Positions 10,736 through 23,400 of a DNA stretch of 64,000 bases are shown here, piece after piece. The position numbers were made by a program, and so were the translations under genes. Source of the DNA: Tetraselmis striata (Eukaryota > Chlorophyta > Chlorodendrophyceae > Chlorodendrales > Chlorodendraceae); contig VCJN01003132.1 of the NCBI GenBank assembly GCA_006384855.1, positions 86,591 to 150,590 of the forward strand. The letters run 5' to 3'. The stretch's first letter is position 1. Each line of letters begins with the position of its first letter. Below the pieces are notes generated by a model. It was not told where the DNA came from. It did no database searches and was given only the letters and a program-made list of their open reading frames with translations.

Positions 10736-10878
10736 GAATTTCTACTTGGAACATATGAACCAACCGGCATTAAGATTACAAGTAGCTATCAATCCCGTTG
10801 CTGACCATAAACCTAGTTTAGACCTAATCACAATGCACAGCGTGCCTCGGTGCAAAATAGGTCGCTTCACTGTTATTT

Positions 10879-12235
10879 ATAGCTACATGAGCTGGCTGCA
10901 AAAGGCGATCAGGAAATCACCCAAAAAGGCAATAGGTCTACTACAACCATTGCGAGGTGGAAGCAACACCAGAAGAGGGTGTGGAATGAGCACGGGCAGA
11001 CGCATCAGACTTGGCCGTATGCATTCCGGTAGGGAGAATGCCGCCCAAGGTACCTTGCACGCAAGCTGAGACTCGCTGCAACAACCCCCGCCGCGTGCGC
11101 AACAGGTGATGGCGGATGGTCGGGCTGGCTAGCGACAAAGTTCCAAAGCGCCTAGGCGGACTGACCACGGCGGAAGCATGAAGTCGGGGCGGAAAGATCG
11201 CCGCCCGGGGAAGTTGCGCACAACAAGCAACACCGCGAAGACGTAGACCACCGTCAAAGCGGAATTCCCGAGGCGGCCGCGGTCCTCAACCACAAAAGGG
11301 TAGTACCGGTGAACACCATGCACTGGGGCGGAAGACACCATGTCCGCCGCCAGCTTGTTGTGCTCCGCCTCGGTCGCCGCGATCCCTGGGGTGCATCAGC
11401 GGGGGTCGTTGTCCCAAGTGGGGGTCGTGGAGGACACGCACGCGAAATCGATCATGTAATCGCACGCCCCCCCCCCCCCCCCCCCCCGGCCGGCGTCAAA
11501 CATGACGGCCGCCAGCATTCCGTTGGGCGCAGCCCACTCATCTCAAGAGTCAAGTCGTTAACTCCCAAGCGGTCCCGGTCGAGCACCGCCCCCGCTTATT
11601 CAATCGCCACGAAAGCCCACATAACTCAAAGTAGCGGTATGCATGCGGTGCTTGAAGTTCGCGACGGGGCAGATGGGCAGATGATCCGCGACGAAATCCG
11701 TAACGTTCCGATTCGAGCCATCCGTAGAGCGAAGCCATAAGGCGGGGTCAATACCACACGTGGGGCGACGGCATGTGACAAGCGCGGAACCCCCGCCGGC
11801 ACGGGCGAAGGCCTAGCACCCGCGCAGCGGCGGCCGAATAAGCAGCAACATGGGGAATCTTGCGGGCTGACTGATCCGATTGGAAAAGCGATAGGGAGCC
11901 CGGCCCGCACGGCATGTACAAACGCAAGGTATCAAGTCGCGAGGCCGCGGCACCCGTACGTTGGAAGTCAAGAGCGAGGGCCACGAAGTCACGCAAGCAA
12001 ATCGCACGGCTGAGGTGGCGTTGGACTATGATCGTGGGTTGATCAGCATCGGAGGCAGCACCCGTACCCGTACACGAGGGCGGAGCTGTAGTACCGCTTG
12101 GCTGCGGTTCTAGTATGGAAGGAGTTGCCGCTGACCGAGGGGGTGCCACTAATTCGCGGGGCGGCGGTATCTTGAGAGCTACGTAAGCGCATGTAGTAAC
12201 GGTATTGGCAGCACTCGTGCCACCGATAGGAAGCG
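10879..12235 (-). mobile_element. 5'-truncated non-LTR retrotransposon, copy 2
   Basis: The insertion is on the minus strand and bounded by ACTGTTATTT at 10869-10878 and 12236-12245, a 10-bp target-site duplication. The 3' end again finishes in AGCTCATGTAG. It landed in the terminal inverted repeat of TIR element copy A. Sequence similarity to copy 1 runs from the point equivalent to about 1890 to the 3' end. Confidence 0.7.
10960..12230 (-). pseudogene. RT C-terminus and restriction-like endonuclease of non-LTR copy 2
   Basis: On the minus strand the Ser/Thr-rich linker is followed by VQRHLSRAICLRDFVALALD, the Cys/His region, then past a poly-C run (poly-G in sense, near 11467-11489) by GVHRYYPFVVEDRGRLGNSA and RTRRGLLQRVSACVQGTL. 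The order and residues parallel copy 1. Frame changes on both sides of the homopolymer show it is inactive. Confidence 0.65.
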
Positions 12236-12245
12236 ACTGTTATTT

Positions 12246-12846
12246 CAAATTGTTTAGGCCTTGAAGATTTTATCCGTCTTTGGTGGTGATTTTGCTCGGA
12301 AAAAGGGGGGAGAAATCTTCCTTTTCCGGGAAAGAACTTGTAGTCTAGTAGTACTTTGAACATTACTCGTCGATGCCCCCGATGTCGTAGGCGACAGCGC
12401 CGGCGCAGATGACTCGATACCGGCACGGTACATTAGCGGCTGATGGGGACACCAACCGCCGCGATGCATCCTCTAAGCTCTGTTTATGGGGTTTCAAGAA
12501 CTAGTAAACTTTCCTAGTGCGACCCGTACAATATGTTTCGGGTTTCAAACAGTTTTTACCGGTACCATGCGGGCTGCCTTATCGCCCGCGAGCCTTGCGC
12601 CGGGCCTGGCCGGGGATGAGCTACTTAGGACAGCCACCAGCATCTCATCTCCCATCTTCCCACTCGTTGCCTTCCATAAATATATCCGATATCCCTCCAC
12701 CCTATCCAACCACCACCAGCACCCGCCGCCCAAACCAGGCAACGCCACTATGTCCCTCCTGGCGTTACATGCGGCGTTCGTCAGCATTTCCGTTGACGGC
12801 AGGACCGCATTGCGGAACGTATGGACAAAGTTAGGCGGCTCGGGAG
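12246..12846. other. No gene seen
   Basis: This is the continuation beyond the truncated non-LTR insertion. The scattered open frames show no recognisable protein features. Confidence 0.25.
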
Positions 12847-13803
12847 TGGGGCGACAAGAACTCTACGGACCAGCTGAATGCGGCAATCGAGGCCCACGCC
12901 CCCGACTACCACCCCCTGCCTGCTGACACCGATATCAAGATGGTGTGCCTGGCCGGCACCCGACACGACCGTGGGCTTTCGCAAGACTGCACAGCGTTCC
13001 TGCTAGAGGCAGTCACATACACCCTGGCGTTCCTTGAGACAAGAACGGTTACGAGTAAGTTCGATGGCCAACGCCCCGCTAGGTCTCGGCCAGCACCGCA
13101 CAACCCGTTCCCAACGATGATGATGGCCAGCGCCGCGCCGAACCCTGAGAGTCATCGCCGCCTCCCTACTCACAAAGTGCATGGCGGCGCCCCGTTGTCT
13201 GCCAAAAACCGGCACTACAACTCCCTGATAAACTGGCTAGAGTTAGAGGACGTCGTGTGGTCGGCGGACATGGCTAAATCGGTCGGCTTCGACTTCGTCT
13301 TCGCCCTCCATCGCGCCGTGTTCCCTCTCAGCTCTCGTTCCAAGACTTGCGTTGTATCTAAGGTATGGGAACAGCTCTGCAAAGGGCCCACCCCACCGGA
13401 CAAACTTTTCGCGTAGTTCTTTGGGAGGAAGCAACTTGGACATAAGGCAGATCGGCCGAACGTTCCGAAGTCGTTGGAGTACCTCATTATGCGTTGTCCG
13501 GCAACGGTAATTGGGTCCAGAAAGGGTAACCGGCCGGGCATCATCGCGTTGCTGAAAGCCCTGGAGCTCTCGCTATTTCGGTATGAGGCGCGGCTCGGCA
13601 AGCAACGCGACTATGGCCTCAAGTCAAAACTGATGGAGGAGCCGGTACGGTCGGCCGAGACGGCGTCGCATGTGGAGACCATCGAGGCGCTGAAAGCGCT
13701 GGCCACCAACCGCGATTTCCCAACCGACATGCGCTCGCTTAGCCACCGACTGCTAGACACCCCCGTCTATGCTGTCGGGTTTATCCTCCTGCATCTATAT
13801 TAA
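12847..13803 (+). pseudogene. Hypothetical protein, one in-frame stop
   Basis: A single frame reads from about 12850 (WGDKNSTDQLNAAIEAHAP) through VCLAGTRHDRGLSQDC, a Pro/Arg-rich stretch, and NRHYNSLINWLELEDVVW. It is interrupted by TAG at 13414-13416 and continues in the same frame with FFGRKQLGHKADRPNVPKS and PGIIALLKALELSLFRYEA up to a TAA at about 13801. No family is recognised. Its position immediately against the left TIR of element B suggests it belongs to an older element that B jumped into. Confidence 0.35.
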
Positions 13804-13868
13804 ATAGTAATGCAACCTATTTTGCCCCGAGGCACGCGGTGCATTGTGGTTAGGTCTAAATTAGGGTT
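13801..13868 (+). repeat. Left terminal inverted repeat of element B
   Basis: The segment ACCTATTTTGCCCCGAGGCA and the following bases to GGTCTAAATTAGGG match, inverted, 10812-10866 at the end of copy A over more than 50 bp. The outermost 30 bp match the right end at 38446-38475. Confidence 0.65.
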
Positions 13869-13964
13869 TGGGGGCAGCAGTGGTATTGAAAGCTAATATG
13901 AATGCCGGTTGGTTCATGTTGTGCCAAGTCGGGGAAACCAATTCCGTCCAAAAGCAGGGACAAA

Positions 13965-14135
13965 TCAAAAGAGTGAAGAAAACGGGATGGTTACAAGAAG
14001 TTTGCGCCACCGGGGGCTGAAACTCTGTCCAAACTGGGACAAAATAGAGCGGGGGCCGTGATGGCTACCAAGTAGTTTGTGCCGTCCGGGGCTGAAACTC
14101 TGTCAAAGCCGGGACAAAACATATGAGCGGCTAAT
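13965..14135 (-). repeat. Subterminal repeats of element B
   Basis: Two imperfect units contain GGGGCTGAAACTCTGTC, GGGACAAAA and CAAGTAGTTTGTGCCG. They are inverted relative to those at 10540-10735, as expected for the same end of an oppositely oriented element. Confidence 0.6.
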
Positions 14136-14149
14136 CTTGCGGAATTGTA

Positions 14150-17100
14150 CTACATATCATCATCTTTGATCACATAATCCCCTCGGTGCTCTGCCGCATG
14201 TTGCCTCTTCTTCTCCGCCGCTGCACGCTCTTCCAGCTCCTCTAACTCGGTCATTGGACGGGGTAGACCCGGCCACTTCTCGAAGTCACTTGGACGCAGT
14301 CTTTGAGTCTCGTCCCATGGCTTCTCTTTGAACCATGAGGTCATCCTGGACTTCATCCCAGCGATTTGCGTCTTCTGGTTGTCAATGAGGATCGTCTTCA
14401 AGTTCCTGTGAGTGAACGAGTAGGTATGATCCATATGGTCCCACCACACGGAAAAGGCCGCAGCGACCTGGAAAAGGCGTGGCAAACCGCACAAGGCGTT
14501 AATTTTTTTTGTTGATCCCATTAAGACACTCACCCGGGTTGCACCCCTCACGCACCGCGGTTGTCCCGGTTCCGGCTGTGACGTCGACGATTGTTGTCCC
14601 GTCTGTTGCCGCCATCTTACGGTGCTTGGCGAAGAGAGCGATAGGCTTTTGGTACTTGTTCACCGTCTGTCTGTTCTCGTCCTTCAATTTCGAACTGTCT
14701 TTGCAGTGACCCAACATGATGGATGTAGAGAACCTGGAAAGGCACAACCGGCTTAGCGAGTAGAATATACAAGCCGGCTATTTTCCACGGATCAAATCTC
14801 ACCTTCGGGGATCATCGAAACGGATGTTGTCAGCTATGATGCTTGGCGGGGGCTTCCTGACGTAGAGGTAGTACTCAGCGTCGTGACGCAGAGAGCCGCC
14901 CATCTTCATCCCGCAATCCTTGGCCCAAGTCAGGACGTGATAGATGAGGTCTTCAGCTTGTTTTTGAACGGCTGTGATTGCGGATCCAAGTTGCAGGTCC
15001 GAGAGGTGAATGAAGAAATGGCACCCATCGAGAGCAGTGTGGACGTCAGAAGATCCAGTCAGGATATTCAACTGCCTGCGCGGGGGCAAATCGGGAATGA
15101 GATAAATGAAAGCACAGTCATCTAGTACGCACCAGGGTTGTGGGGGTTGTCTTGCCTCGCGAAAGCAAACACGTCGTTGAAGTCGTCCGTACCCCACGCA
15201 GCATCATTCGAGTCCCATGTGTGCGAACCAGCTCCGAAAAGCGCGTCGGCAATGAAGACTGTTGCCTTTCTGGCACGAACTGCCGACATGGCGTCCGCGA
15301 CGAAATGTTTTGTCGCGGGAGCCTTGAAGTTCCCCTCCACAATGCGAGTCTTGCAAAGCTCCGTGTTCAACCACACCTTGTCATCCTTGTCGACCTCTTG
15401 GCCCTTGGGCATCACCGGAAGTGCCGAGGCCTGTGTGTATTAGAAAACAGATTCGGGTTAATAGCTCACAACGAAAATTTGATGGAAGAGCATTTGTGGT
15501 TGCACAAGATCTTAGTTACCTTCATCGATATCCACAGCTCATCAGAAACATTCGGAGCGGAAACCGCGATAAGCTCCGGCGCACATGCATGAAGAGCAAA
15601 CTCTGTGAAGAAGGAGATGACCAAGTCCGGCATCTGATTCTTGATGCGATACGCCTCACTCCTGATGGTGGTGTTGGTGGCCGCGATATGCTCTCGAACC
15701 GGTAGTGGTGTGAGACAATCGGCGGATTTCATGTCCCCCCATCTGGCAGGAGGGGTCAGTAAGACCATCAAAGGACCGGAGCGATGAGCACCTTTGAACA
15801 AATCCTGGAACTTTCTGGGGAAGCCTGTTGGGCCGAGGTCATCAACCTTGGCTCGGAACTTGGTGATGGCGTCAAGGCGAGCGGCCGCTTGCTCATCCGA
15901 CACTTTGTCTTGCACATCCCAATCGATGATGTGGTCCGAGAGATATTTCCCCCAATTCCTTGCCGGTTCGTCCGGCGTCCGCAGTTGGATTGTCTCCCTG
16001 CCCTTGGCCGTGTCAATGACATTCATGAGCTTGATGCTTGCTCGACGCAAGAGATCGCGGAACCTCCAGGTCTCAATCATCGCGAGCCACTCCGCGTTGG
16101 TGTGCGTAACAGCCATGGGGCCATTGTCGCCGGCATGCTTTATGTCATCCACCAGCTCGTAGAGGCTCGGGGTCACACTGTGCTCGTCTTGGATGAGCAG
16201 TCCAACCACCATGTACATCTGGCCCACAGGGAGATCCGCGCTGTCGCTCTGCTTGGCAAGAGACGGCTCGTCTAGCCAGGGCGCATGTGGTCCAAAGCCA
16301 ACATCCTGGGTCGAAAAACAAACTTCAGTACGGAGAAAGGAATGATAGTATTCCATGTGATTGACACTGGGGTCGGTCACAACTTACCTCCATGAGGGCG
16401 ACTCGGAAGTGAGCTCCGTCTCTGCCGAAGCCGTACTTCTTATTATCGAGGATTGCATTGATAGGCTTCCGAATTGCTTCGTAAACCTTCCTCACTTCCT
16501 TCTGGGTGAGTTGCCTGCCGCAATTGAGACGCTCGACTCTATCGAGTTCTTGCTGGTAGTAAACAAGTAGGTCTCCGAGTTTGGTGCTGGCTTCGTCCCA
16601 TCCTCGAATCCCGAGGTCTACATGCCGGTAGGCTTCAGAAATCTGCTCAAGGGGCTCAAAAACACTGCGCAAATCATTTGTCAGAATCTAGCAGCATTAA
16701 CAACACGATAAATTTTCATCATGTACGCAGCTTACCGTTGTGGGCGCGAGCAGAGGTCAGTCAAATTTGAGAACTCGCTGCTCTTCTCATCTTTGATGCC
16801 GATCTTCTCAAGTTCAACTTGAAGAACTTCAGACTTCTTGAACTCCTTCACGACTCTGATTTGCGGAAGTGCCCTAAAGCCGGGGCGATTTGCATCCTGC
16901 TCTGCATACCAGCTCTCGAAACATCTGCGAAGGTTATGCAGAAACAATTGCACCGATTTCAAAATTTCGAACGATTGTACCTCGATGACAAACCGTTTCG
17001 TCCCGCTGATGACAGACCGTTTCGTCCCACTGATGACAGAACGTTTCGTCCCACTGATGGCAGAACGTTTCGTCCCACTGATGACAGAACGTTTCGTCCC

Positions 17101-18489
17101 ACTGATGACAGACCGTTTCGTCCTACTGATGACAGAACGTTTCGTCCCACTGATGACAAACCGTTTCGTCCCACTGATGACATACCGTTTTGTCCCGCTG
17201 ATGACAGACCGTTTCGTCCCACTTGATGACAAACCGTTTCGTCCCACTGATGACATACCGTGTCGTCCCACTGCTGACAGACCGTTTCGTCCCACTGACA
17301 CATATTTTTAAACCGCTGACAACAGAACGACTTTTGTCACACTTTACGCCTATTTGCTGCCACGGTCAGCTTAATAATAATGTGGGAGAATCGGTCACTC
17401 ACCAGGAGTTTTTGCATGGACGTGTCTCCCACGACCGTGTGACCCGCCTCGTTGAGCTTCATAGACATGTAGCGGCAGACTTCCGGCGAGAGGCCGATGT
17501 ACATCTTGTCAGATGTGAGGTGGATGCCTTTGTTGGCTTTGTAGATATCCGGATAATTTTTTTTCACCATGCGCTTCGCCTCCCGTTTGTGGCTGCCGTC
17601 GATGTTGGCTTGACGCACGCCGTGGGCGCCCAGAAACTCGATGATTACGTCGAGCTCTGGCTTGTAGGAACTTGAATCAGCCAACCTCGGCTTCTCCATG
17701 CCTTCGTGTGCTGCGACTAGCTCCTTGAAGTTGGCCATGGTCAGAGCGAGTGGCTCATACACTTCGCGGAAATTTGAGGTCATACTCTTGGCAACCACTG
17801 GAAAGGACACTGAGAAATTCTCGGCGGATAGGGAAGGATTTCTCTGAATAACAAATGCAAGAAATGGATGTCAGTGAGTTGCATTGTGTATTGATTTAGA
17901 TTTGTCTACACATATTTGATCCGGATAGGTACAACATGTCGCGATAGGCTTTTACCTTGTAGCTTTGCGCCACCATATTGCAGTCTTGCAGCTTTGGGGA
18001 ACGGAATTCAAATTCTGGCGGCGGTGCGACGAAGTTATCGGATGTAAAGCTGAAAATGTAAGGCAGCCCCGTATCCTTGTCGAGGTTGACTCTGTCGGCG
18101 TATAACATGTTGATGTCGCCACCGTGAGTTGTCTTCACCTCTGGATCAGCAATCTCGACTCTGAGGTGGCCGTAAGAGATCCAGTCGACGGCACCGGTGT
18201 GGTGGAAGCCATTCAAGGCCCGCGGGACGGCCAACGTGTCGACGAATGGAAGCGCGTTCTTAAAATCCTTGTCAATGTTGGCCAAGTCATCGATGTCAAT
18301 CTGACCAGACGCGAAACCTGTCAACGCCTGCGACAGCACATTGCGCTCGACCAAAGTCCATGCGTAGTAAGACTGGAACCGCGGCTGGAAGGAGAGTGGC
18401 GGTTGGATCGCGTGGAGTAGCAACCTCTCAAAGTTGACATCGATCCTGAACTCCTTGTGCACTGTCAAGCGATAAGGTTCAAGAGATAT
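14150..18489 (-). CDS. Transposon-encoded beta-class (N6/N4) DNA methyltransferase, C-terminal exons
   Basis: Nine consecutive exons keep one reading frame: 17956-18489, 17403-17843, 16736-16980, 16388-16664, 15520-16305, 15156-15430, 14803-15075, 14556-14733 and 14150-14467. All use GT-AG except 15156-15430, whose donor is AG|GCAAGA. The last four exons form an N6_N4_Mtase-like domain in the order of the beta class. A motif IV region VFIADALFGAGSHTW is followed by VLTWAKDCG and HDAEYYLYVRKP. Next come VNKYQKPIALF and motif I IVDVTAGTGTTAVAAAF, then NLKTILIDNQKTQIAGMKSR. Motif IV has D-A-L-F instead of D-P-P-[FYW], so activity is doubtful although the SAM site looks intact. The upstream roughly 680 residues match no family I know. 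The preceding exon ends at 30635, beyond the Gypsy insertion. Confidence 0.6.
16981..17310 (+). repeat. 24-bp minisatellite array 1, in an intron of the methyltransferase gene
   Basis: About 13 imperfect units with the core CCGTTTCGTCCCACTGATGA plus ACAR. It occupies the intron between exons 17403-17843 and 16736-16980 and reaches the 3' splice site. Because 24 is a multiple of three, both strands show spurious open frames. Confidence 0.85.
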
Positions 18490-18564
18490 CTGCGGTAACA
18501 AGCATAAGAATATTAATACTTATTGATACACGAAATTGACACGAATTCAGAGACATTATATAAG

Positions 18565-19515
18565 TGCCGCAGCATCCGTCATATCCGCGTGCGCGTGAAG
18601 AACGGGACAGCCAAGCCCTTCCGGGTCGGCTAGGGTTAAATCTAGGGTTCCATACCCGGTTGAGACCACAGGCAGGGCACCTGATTGGTTAGGGTTCCAT
18701 ACCCTGGCCATAGCCCTGAGCGAGGCGCAAGGAGACATACATACCGGAGATCAGAGACCCGACCAAGCACACCTGGGCGGGACTTTTAAGGGAACTCAGA
18801 TAGTACCTCTAATCGGGACCTCTACCAGGGACCCCTAAGGTAGACTACCTGCAGAAGACGAAGTACTGTACTGCTGCTGGTACAAGGCGCAAGACTCACT
18901 GTAGCCGCGGCCGAGTAGTAGTATAGGACTTAATGAGTACAATTAGACAAGGGCAGTGCGTAATGCGTCTGGCGCGCGGTGCGCGCACGGCGCGCGTGCT
19001 AATAGCACTTAGCGTGACGTGCGGCCTCCTTGCCATGGCCGCGATCGCGTGCTTATAGAGGGCCTCCGCCTTCTGGCGGTCCCTCTTCCCCCTTGTCTTG
19101 CCTGTGTGTGCCTGTGTTTGCCTATGACAGGCATAGGCAAGAGCCTGTGTACGGGACGGAGACGGTGTACGAGACGGAGATCGGCTTGAGGAACGAGGGC
19201 CAAAGGTAATCACGGTAGCCTGCGTGCTTGTCGTACGGTCGCACGCGTGCTGCTCGCTGCATCGTGCGCGCGCGCTGGTGGTGGTGCTGGGTTGTCACCA
19301 TTCGACCCGGTACCGACGTAAAGTACTGTAGGAACGGTTGATAGCCGCGACCAGCACTGCATAAAGTACTGCATGGCGTGGCAGTGACCTGTGGTGAGAG
19401 GCTTCATTGCCACTGGCATTCACCCCCCTGAGTACGGGCAAGACCAGCAACGGTGGTCTGAACTAAAGCCCTATAGGCGTCTGAGAGGTGCCTGTAGTGA
19501 CTTAGGTTCGCGTTC
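18565..19515 (+). repeat. Left terminal repeat of the Gypsy element
   Basis: About 950 bp beginning TGCCGCAGCATCCG. It contains an internal inverted pair, CCCTCTTCCCCCTTGTCT at 19081-19098 and AGACAAGGGGGAAGAG at 19516-19531. Bases 18566-19098 recur directly at 29116-29647. The whole block recurs inverted at about 29648-30590. The exact LTR 3' boundary and primer-binding site were not resolved. Confidence 0.65.
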
Positions 19516-19964
19516 AGACAAGGGGGAAGAGCTCTCGTGGGTGAGAGTGAGTGCTAGAGGTGAGGAAAGGTCTAAGGGGTGTTGGAGACAAACCTATACG
19601 GGAACTACTCGTAAGAGTACATAAGACTCGAAGGGTGAGGGGACAAAACCCACTAGAGGGTGGGCCAGGAAGGCCCTCGGACTAGTGAGGTGACGAGGTG
19701 TGGAGTGGTTCGAGTTTCCTTTTGGGTTTGGTGACGAGCGAGAGGCAAAGGGTTTGCCACCTCTGGGGACACTTTGTGTTTGTGCCTGAGCGAGCCGTGA
19801 ACAACGGGGCATTGAGTGGGCGAAGGGCACTAACGCCAAGCTAAGTGTGTTGCTGAGTGGCTCTTTCACCCAGCGCGGCCTCTGAGTGAGAGCCACGGCG
19901 TGCCGACGCTCTTTCACCATCCCGCGGGAGGTGAGAGAGCGGCGTGTTCCTTTGGGTACCAATT

Positions 19965-20040
19965 GGCCTGCTCCGGTTCTTTTGGCCTGCTCCGGTTCTT
20001 TTGGCCTGCTCCAGTTCAACGACCTGCTCCAGTTCAACGG
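19965..20040 (+). repeat. Four tandem 19-bp units in the leader of the Gypsy element
   Basis: GGCCTGCTCCGGTTCTTTT is repeated at 19965, 19984, 20003 and 20022, the last two copies changed to GACCTGCTCCAGTTCAAC-type sequence. It lies between the left terminal repeat and gag. Confidence 0.75.
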
Positions 20041-20405
20041 TTCAACGACGACAGGTGGTAGGAGGGAGGCAGGGCGTGAGCCCGGGAGTGGGAGGGCGCC
20101 GGCTTCACAGTCGTGTGTCAGTGCCGGAGTGCACTTGGAGGGAGCGGCATCGCCGCCTGAGGGCCCGGCGAGGGTGACGGCTGGCGGGTGCGTGGCTCAG
20201 CTCGGTGCCAACTTCTTCGTGGCGGTGGTGTGGATCTGAGGTTCATCGGCACTGAGTTATACCGGAGGTTAGAACTGTTCGTGTATCGGCTTGAGACGGG
20301 TGTGCGCCAACACCGGCGAGGCGACGCGGCAGCGGCCCTCAGATTTAGGCCGCATGGACGCAGCCCCACTTCTGAGCTTGAGGGCCCCGGCGTGGGCGAC
20401 AGCCA

Positions 20406-23400
20406 GTGGACGCGCTGGAAAGCGCAGAGGGCGGCTTTGCCCTGGGCGACCTGTGGGCAGCACTGGACGAGCTGGAGGAAGACCAGCTGATCGAGGAGGT
20501 CGTGGAGGGGCTGCTGAACGACGTAGACGCATCCAACCAGGAGGGTGAGGAGTGCGATCACGAGAACGCGTACGCATACAGCAGCAGCGAAGCAGAGGAC
20601 AGCGGAGACGAGAAGGACGAGCTCTACTTTTCCCCGCTGCCAACACGCAACCCTAGGCGAGACACTTTGTACGGACACGCGTACTTTGTGGACGTCGCAA
20701 TGAGCGACGATGAAATGGAGCCGCGGAGGGGCAAGGGCTCCAGCGGGAGGTTGTGGGCGGGTCACGAGAAGGCGACCTCAGAGCACACGTTTGAGACGTG
20801 GAAAAACTCTACGGACTGTGCCATTTGAGAAGGGGCAACAACAGGCATTTGACCGCAACAGACCGTTCAACGAGATCCACGAGGTTCACGTGCTGCGGAG
20901 CCGCATTCAGCCAAAGTACTTGGAGTCGCTAGAGACTACACTCATCAGCCGGGGCATCAAGTACGAGGACTCGAGGATCGTACGGAGGCTGGAAGGCGCA
21001 GAACGGCTCGACTACTACCGCCGGTTGTTGGACGGCATGTGGGAGGAGCTCGTCAACATCACCAAGCAGATCGAGCTGCATTCGGAGCGGTACAGCAAGT
21101 GCCATCGCTCGCCTGGTGAGACTGTGCGCAATTTCCGCAATCTGTTGCTAACGCACACCAGGGTCAAGAACCTTGTCACCGAGGAGACGACACGCATTGT
21201 GGAGATAACGCGCGTCAACGTTAAGTTCATCGAGCGGGCCTGGGGCAAGACGCGTTTCAGCCCCCGCATCAACTTCGCACAACAACAACTCGTGGACTAC
21301 ACCCAGGTGGACATGACCTGGGAGATGGTTGAGTGGCTCGACAAGCAGGAGCGCGGCAGCATTCACATGCGCGCTCACTCGCGCGTCTAGAGCGGAGGCG
21401 GCAGGCGGGGTTTTGACCACGAGGAGCACAACAGCCGCGGTGGCGGTCGCGGCAGCAACAGCCGTGGTCGTGGAGGCAGCCACGGAGAGGGTGGCAACTA
21501 CCATCGACGTGGAGGTGGAGGAGGTGATCGTGGAGGCGGGCGCACGGAGAGGAGCGCTTACGCCCGTGATGGAGATGATGGTGGGCGAGGCAGCCACGTC
21601 AATGAGGCAGGTTGCTATGGTTGTGGGTCGAAAGATCACTACAAGAGCGACTGCCCTCTGTGGAGCAAGACGTGCTCTGAGTGTGGCAAGAAGGGCCACA
21701 TTGCCAAGCGGTGCTGGAAGGCCAACCCTGATCTCCGTCCGGAGACCGCCATGGCAGGAACCAATCCCAGGGAGCACATCAGAGTGCGCGAGGAGCCCAA
21801 GAAGCCGGACCGCAAATCGTGCATGATGTGTGGCAAGGATGCGGGCCACACAACTGAGGAGTGCGGGAAGCTGCGCAAGTTCGTTGCGAACCTGCATGCG
21901 ACAGACGGCCACGAACCCAAGCACCCGCCGCTCAACGGCTATGCTCAAGTCGTCGGCAGCGAGGAGGGCGAGGTGGTGGGGCTGGCAGCAGCCAACCAGT
22001 TGCGCCCACAACGTAAGAGCACGGAGGCTCAACGCCATGGCGTCAACACGGTGCGCATGGAGGACGGGGAGCGTGAGGCCAGGCAGCGGAGGCTGCCTCG
22101 CAGCTTCACCACCCCATCGATGGAGATGGCGCAGCAAATGCACAGCCGTACAGAGCTGACGGCGAAGCTCACCAGCGCAGCACAGAGCGTCACAGTGCCT
22201 GTGTCGCTGGCCAACGGCGGTGGACAGCCGCGCATGCCACTGATGGAGATCGCCAAGCGGCTGGTCAAGCACGAGCCCGTGGAGGATGGCTGGGAAAAGC
22301 ATGTTGTCATGCGTGCTCTGGAGAGCAAGCGAGTCTCCATCAGCTTGATGGAGGCTTACCAGCTCGAGCGCAGCGGCGGCGGGATGATGGAGAGCGTCAT
22401 GGCAACAGCATGGGGCGGCGGTGCCCTGAGTACCGAGCCGATCAGCAGCCACGCTCACTCAGCCATGACCTCGAGCGGGGAGCGCACCTTCGAGGCAGCG
22501 CTAATGATGGTGGAGGAGGTCGCTGACCAACAAAGCGGCGGCAAGTCTACCGCGGAGGAGAAGACCGCCGGCGGAGAGGCTGAGACTGAACGGTCTTTTG
22601 CCATTTACCGGCCAGGTCAACTCGCGAGACAACGCGAGGAGGAGGAAGATCGCAAGCGTGCAAATGCGCAGCGCAATGCCAGCACGGCGGTTGAGGAGGC
22701 ATCAGTGTGTCGCCGCAGCGGCAAGTGGCAACCCGCCACTGACTATCGACGCAGTGCTACTGAAGCAGACATCAAGGAGCAAGCACTAAGGCTGCCCAAA
22801 GGGTCTGAGACCCGACGCTGCCTGGAGCAGCAGGCGGAAGTCGCCAACAAGGGCATTTTTGCCCTTCAGCCCACGGGGGCTGAGGCGAAGGAGCAGCCGG
22901 AGACGGCTCGGCTTGACACCATCACGTGCGAGTTGCACGCCAACAACACCATGCTGCAGTGCGAGACCATTTCCGACGGCGGCAGCAGCCACACCCGCAT
23001 GAACGCGTCAGCGATGGAACCAAGCGCGGCGGAGGCCGTGGTGAAGGGCGCTGGCGGGTGGGTGGACGTCGACATGGTGGTGGTGCTCGCCAATGGCAAG
23101 CGCTCATGCAAGCGGCAACGACGATTGCGGGATGGCGTGGTCTTCACGCTTCGGGACCCCGTCACCTCAATCATGGCAGCTCATCACGCACCGCGCGTGT
23201 ACGAGAATGGAGGCGAGGCACCGGGCTTGCTGCTCGGTGGACCCACCATCACAGCCCTCGGGCTGCGACCGGACCCGGCGACCAGAATCTGCACTTTCCG
23301 CGCACCCAACCGACCAGCCGGCAGAGTGCTGCTGCTCAGTCAAACGGCGTGGGAGCGGCGGGTCCGCGAGCACCAACCTGTGGTGCGCGTGGAGAGAGCG

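Larger units (their letters stand above)
8500..10878 (+). mobile_element. TIR element copy A, right-hand remnant
   Basis: This region is a diverged, degraded and oppositely oriented relative of 13801-16400 in copy B. The methyltransferase-like exons read on the plus strand here. The right end carries the same terminal sequence as copy B (CGGTGCAAAATAGGT at about 10852-10866, then an ACTGTTATT end) and the same subterminal repeats. Its left part is missing. A non-LTR element is inserted exactly at its terminus (target duplication at 10869-10878). Confidence 0.6.

Noticed and set aside
16981-17310. The 24-bp arrays as a CRISPR array
   Set aside because: The units are contiguous without unique spacers, the locus is eukaryotic and intronic, and no cas genes are present.
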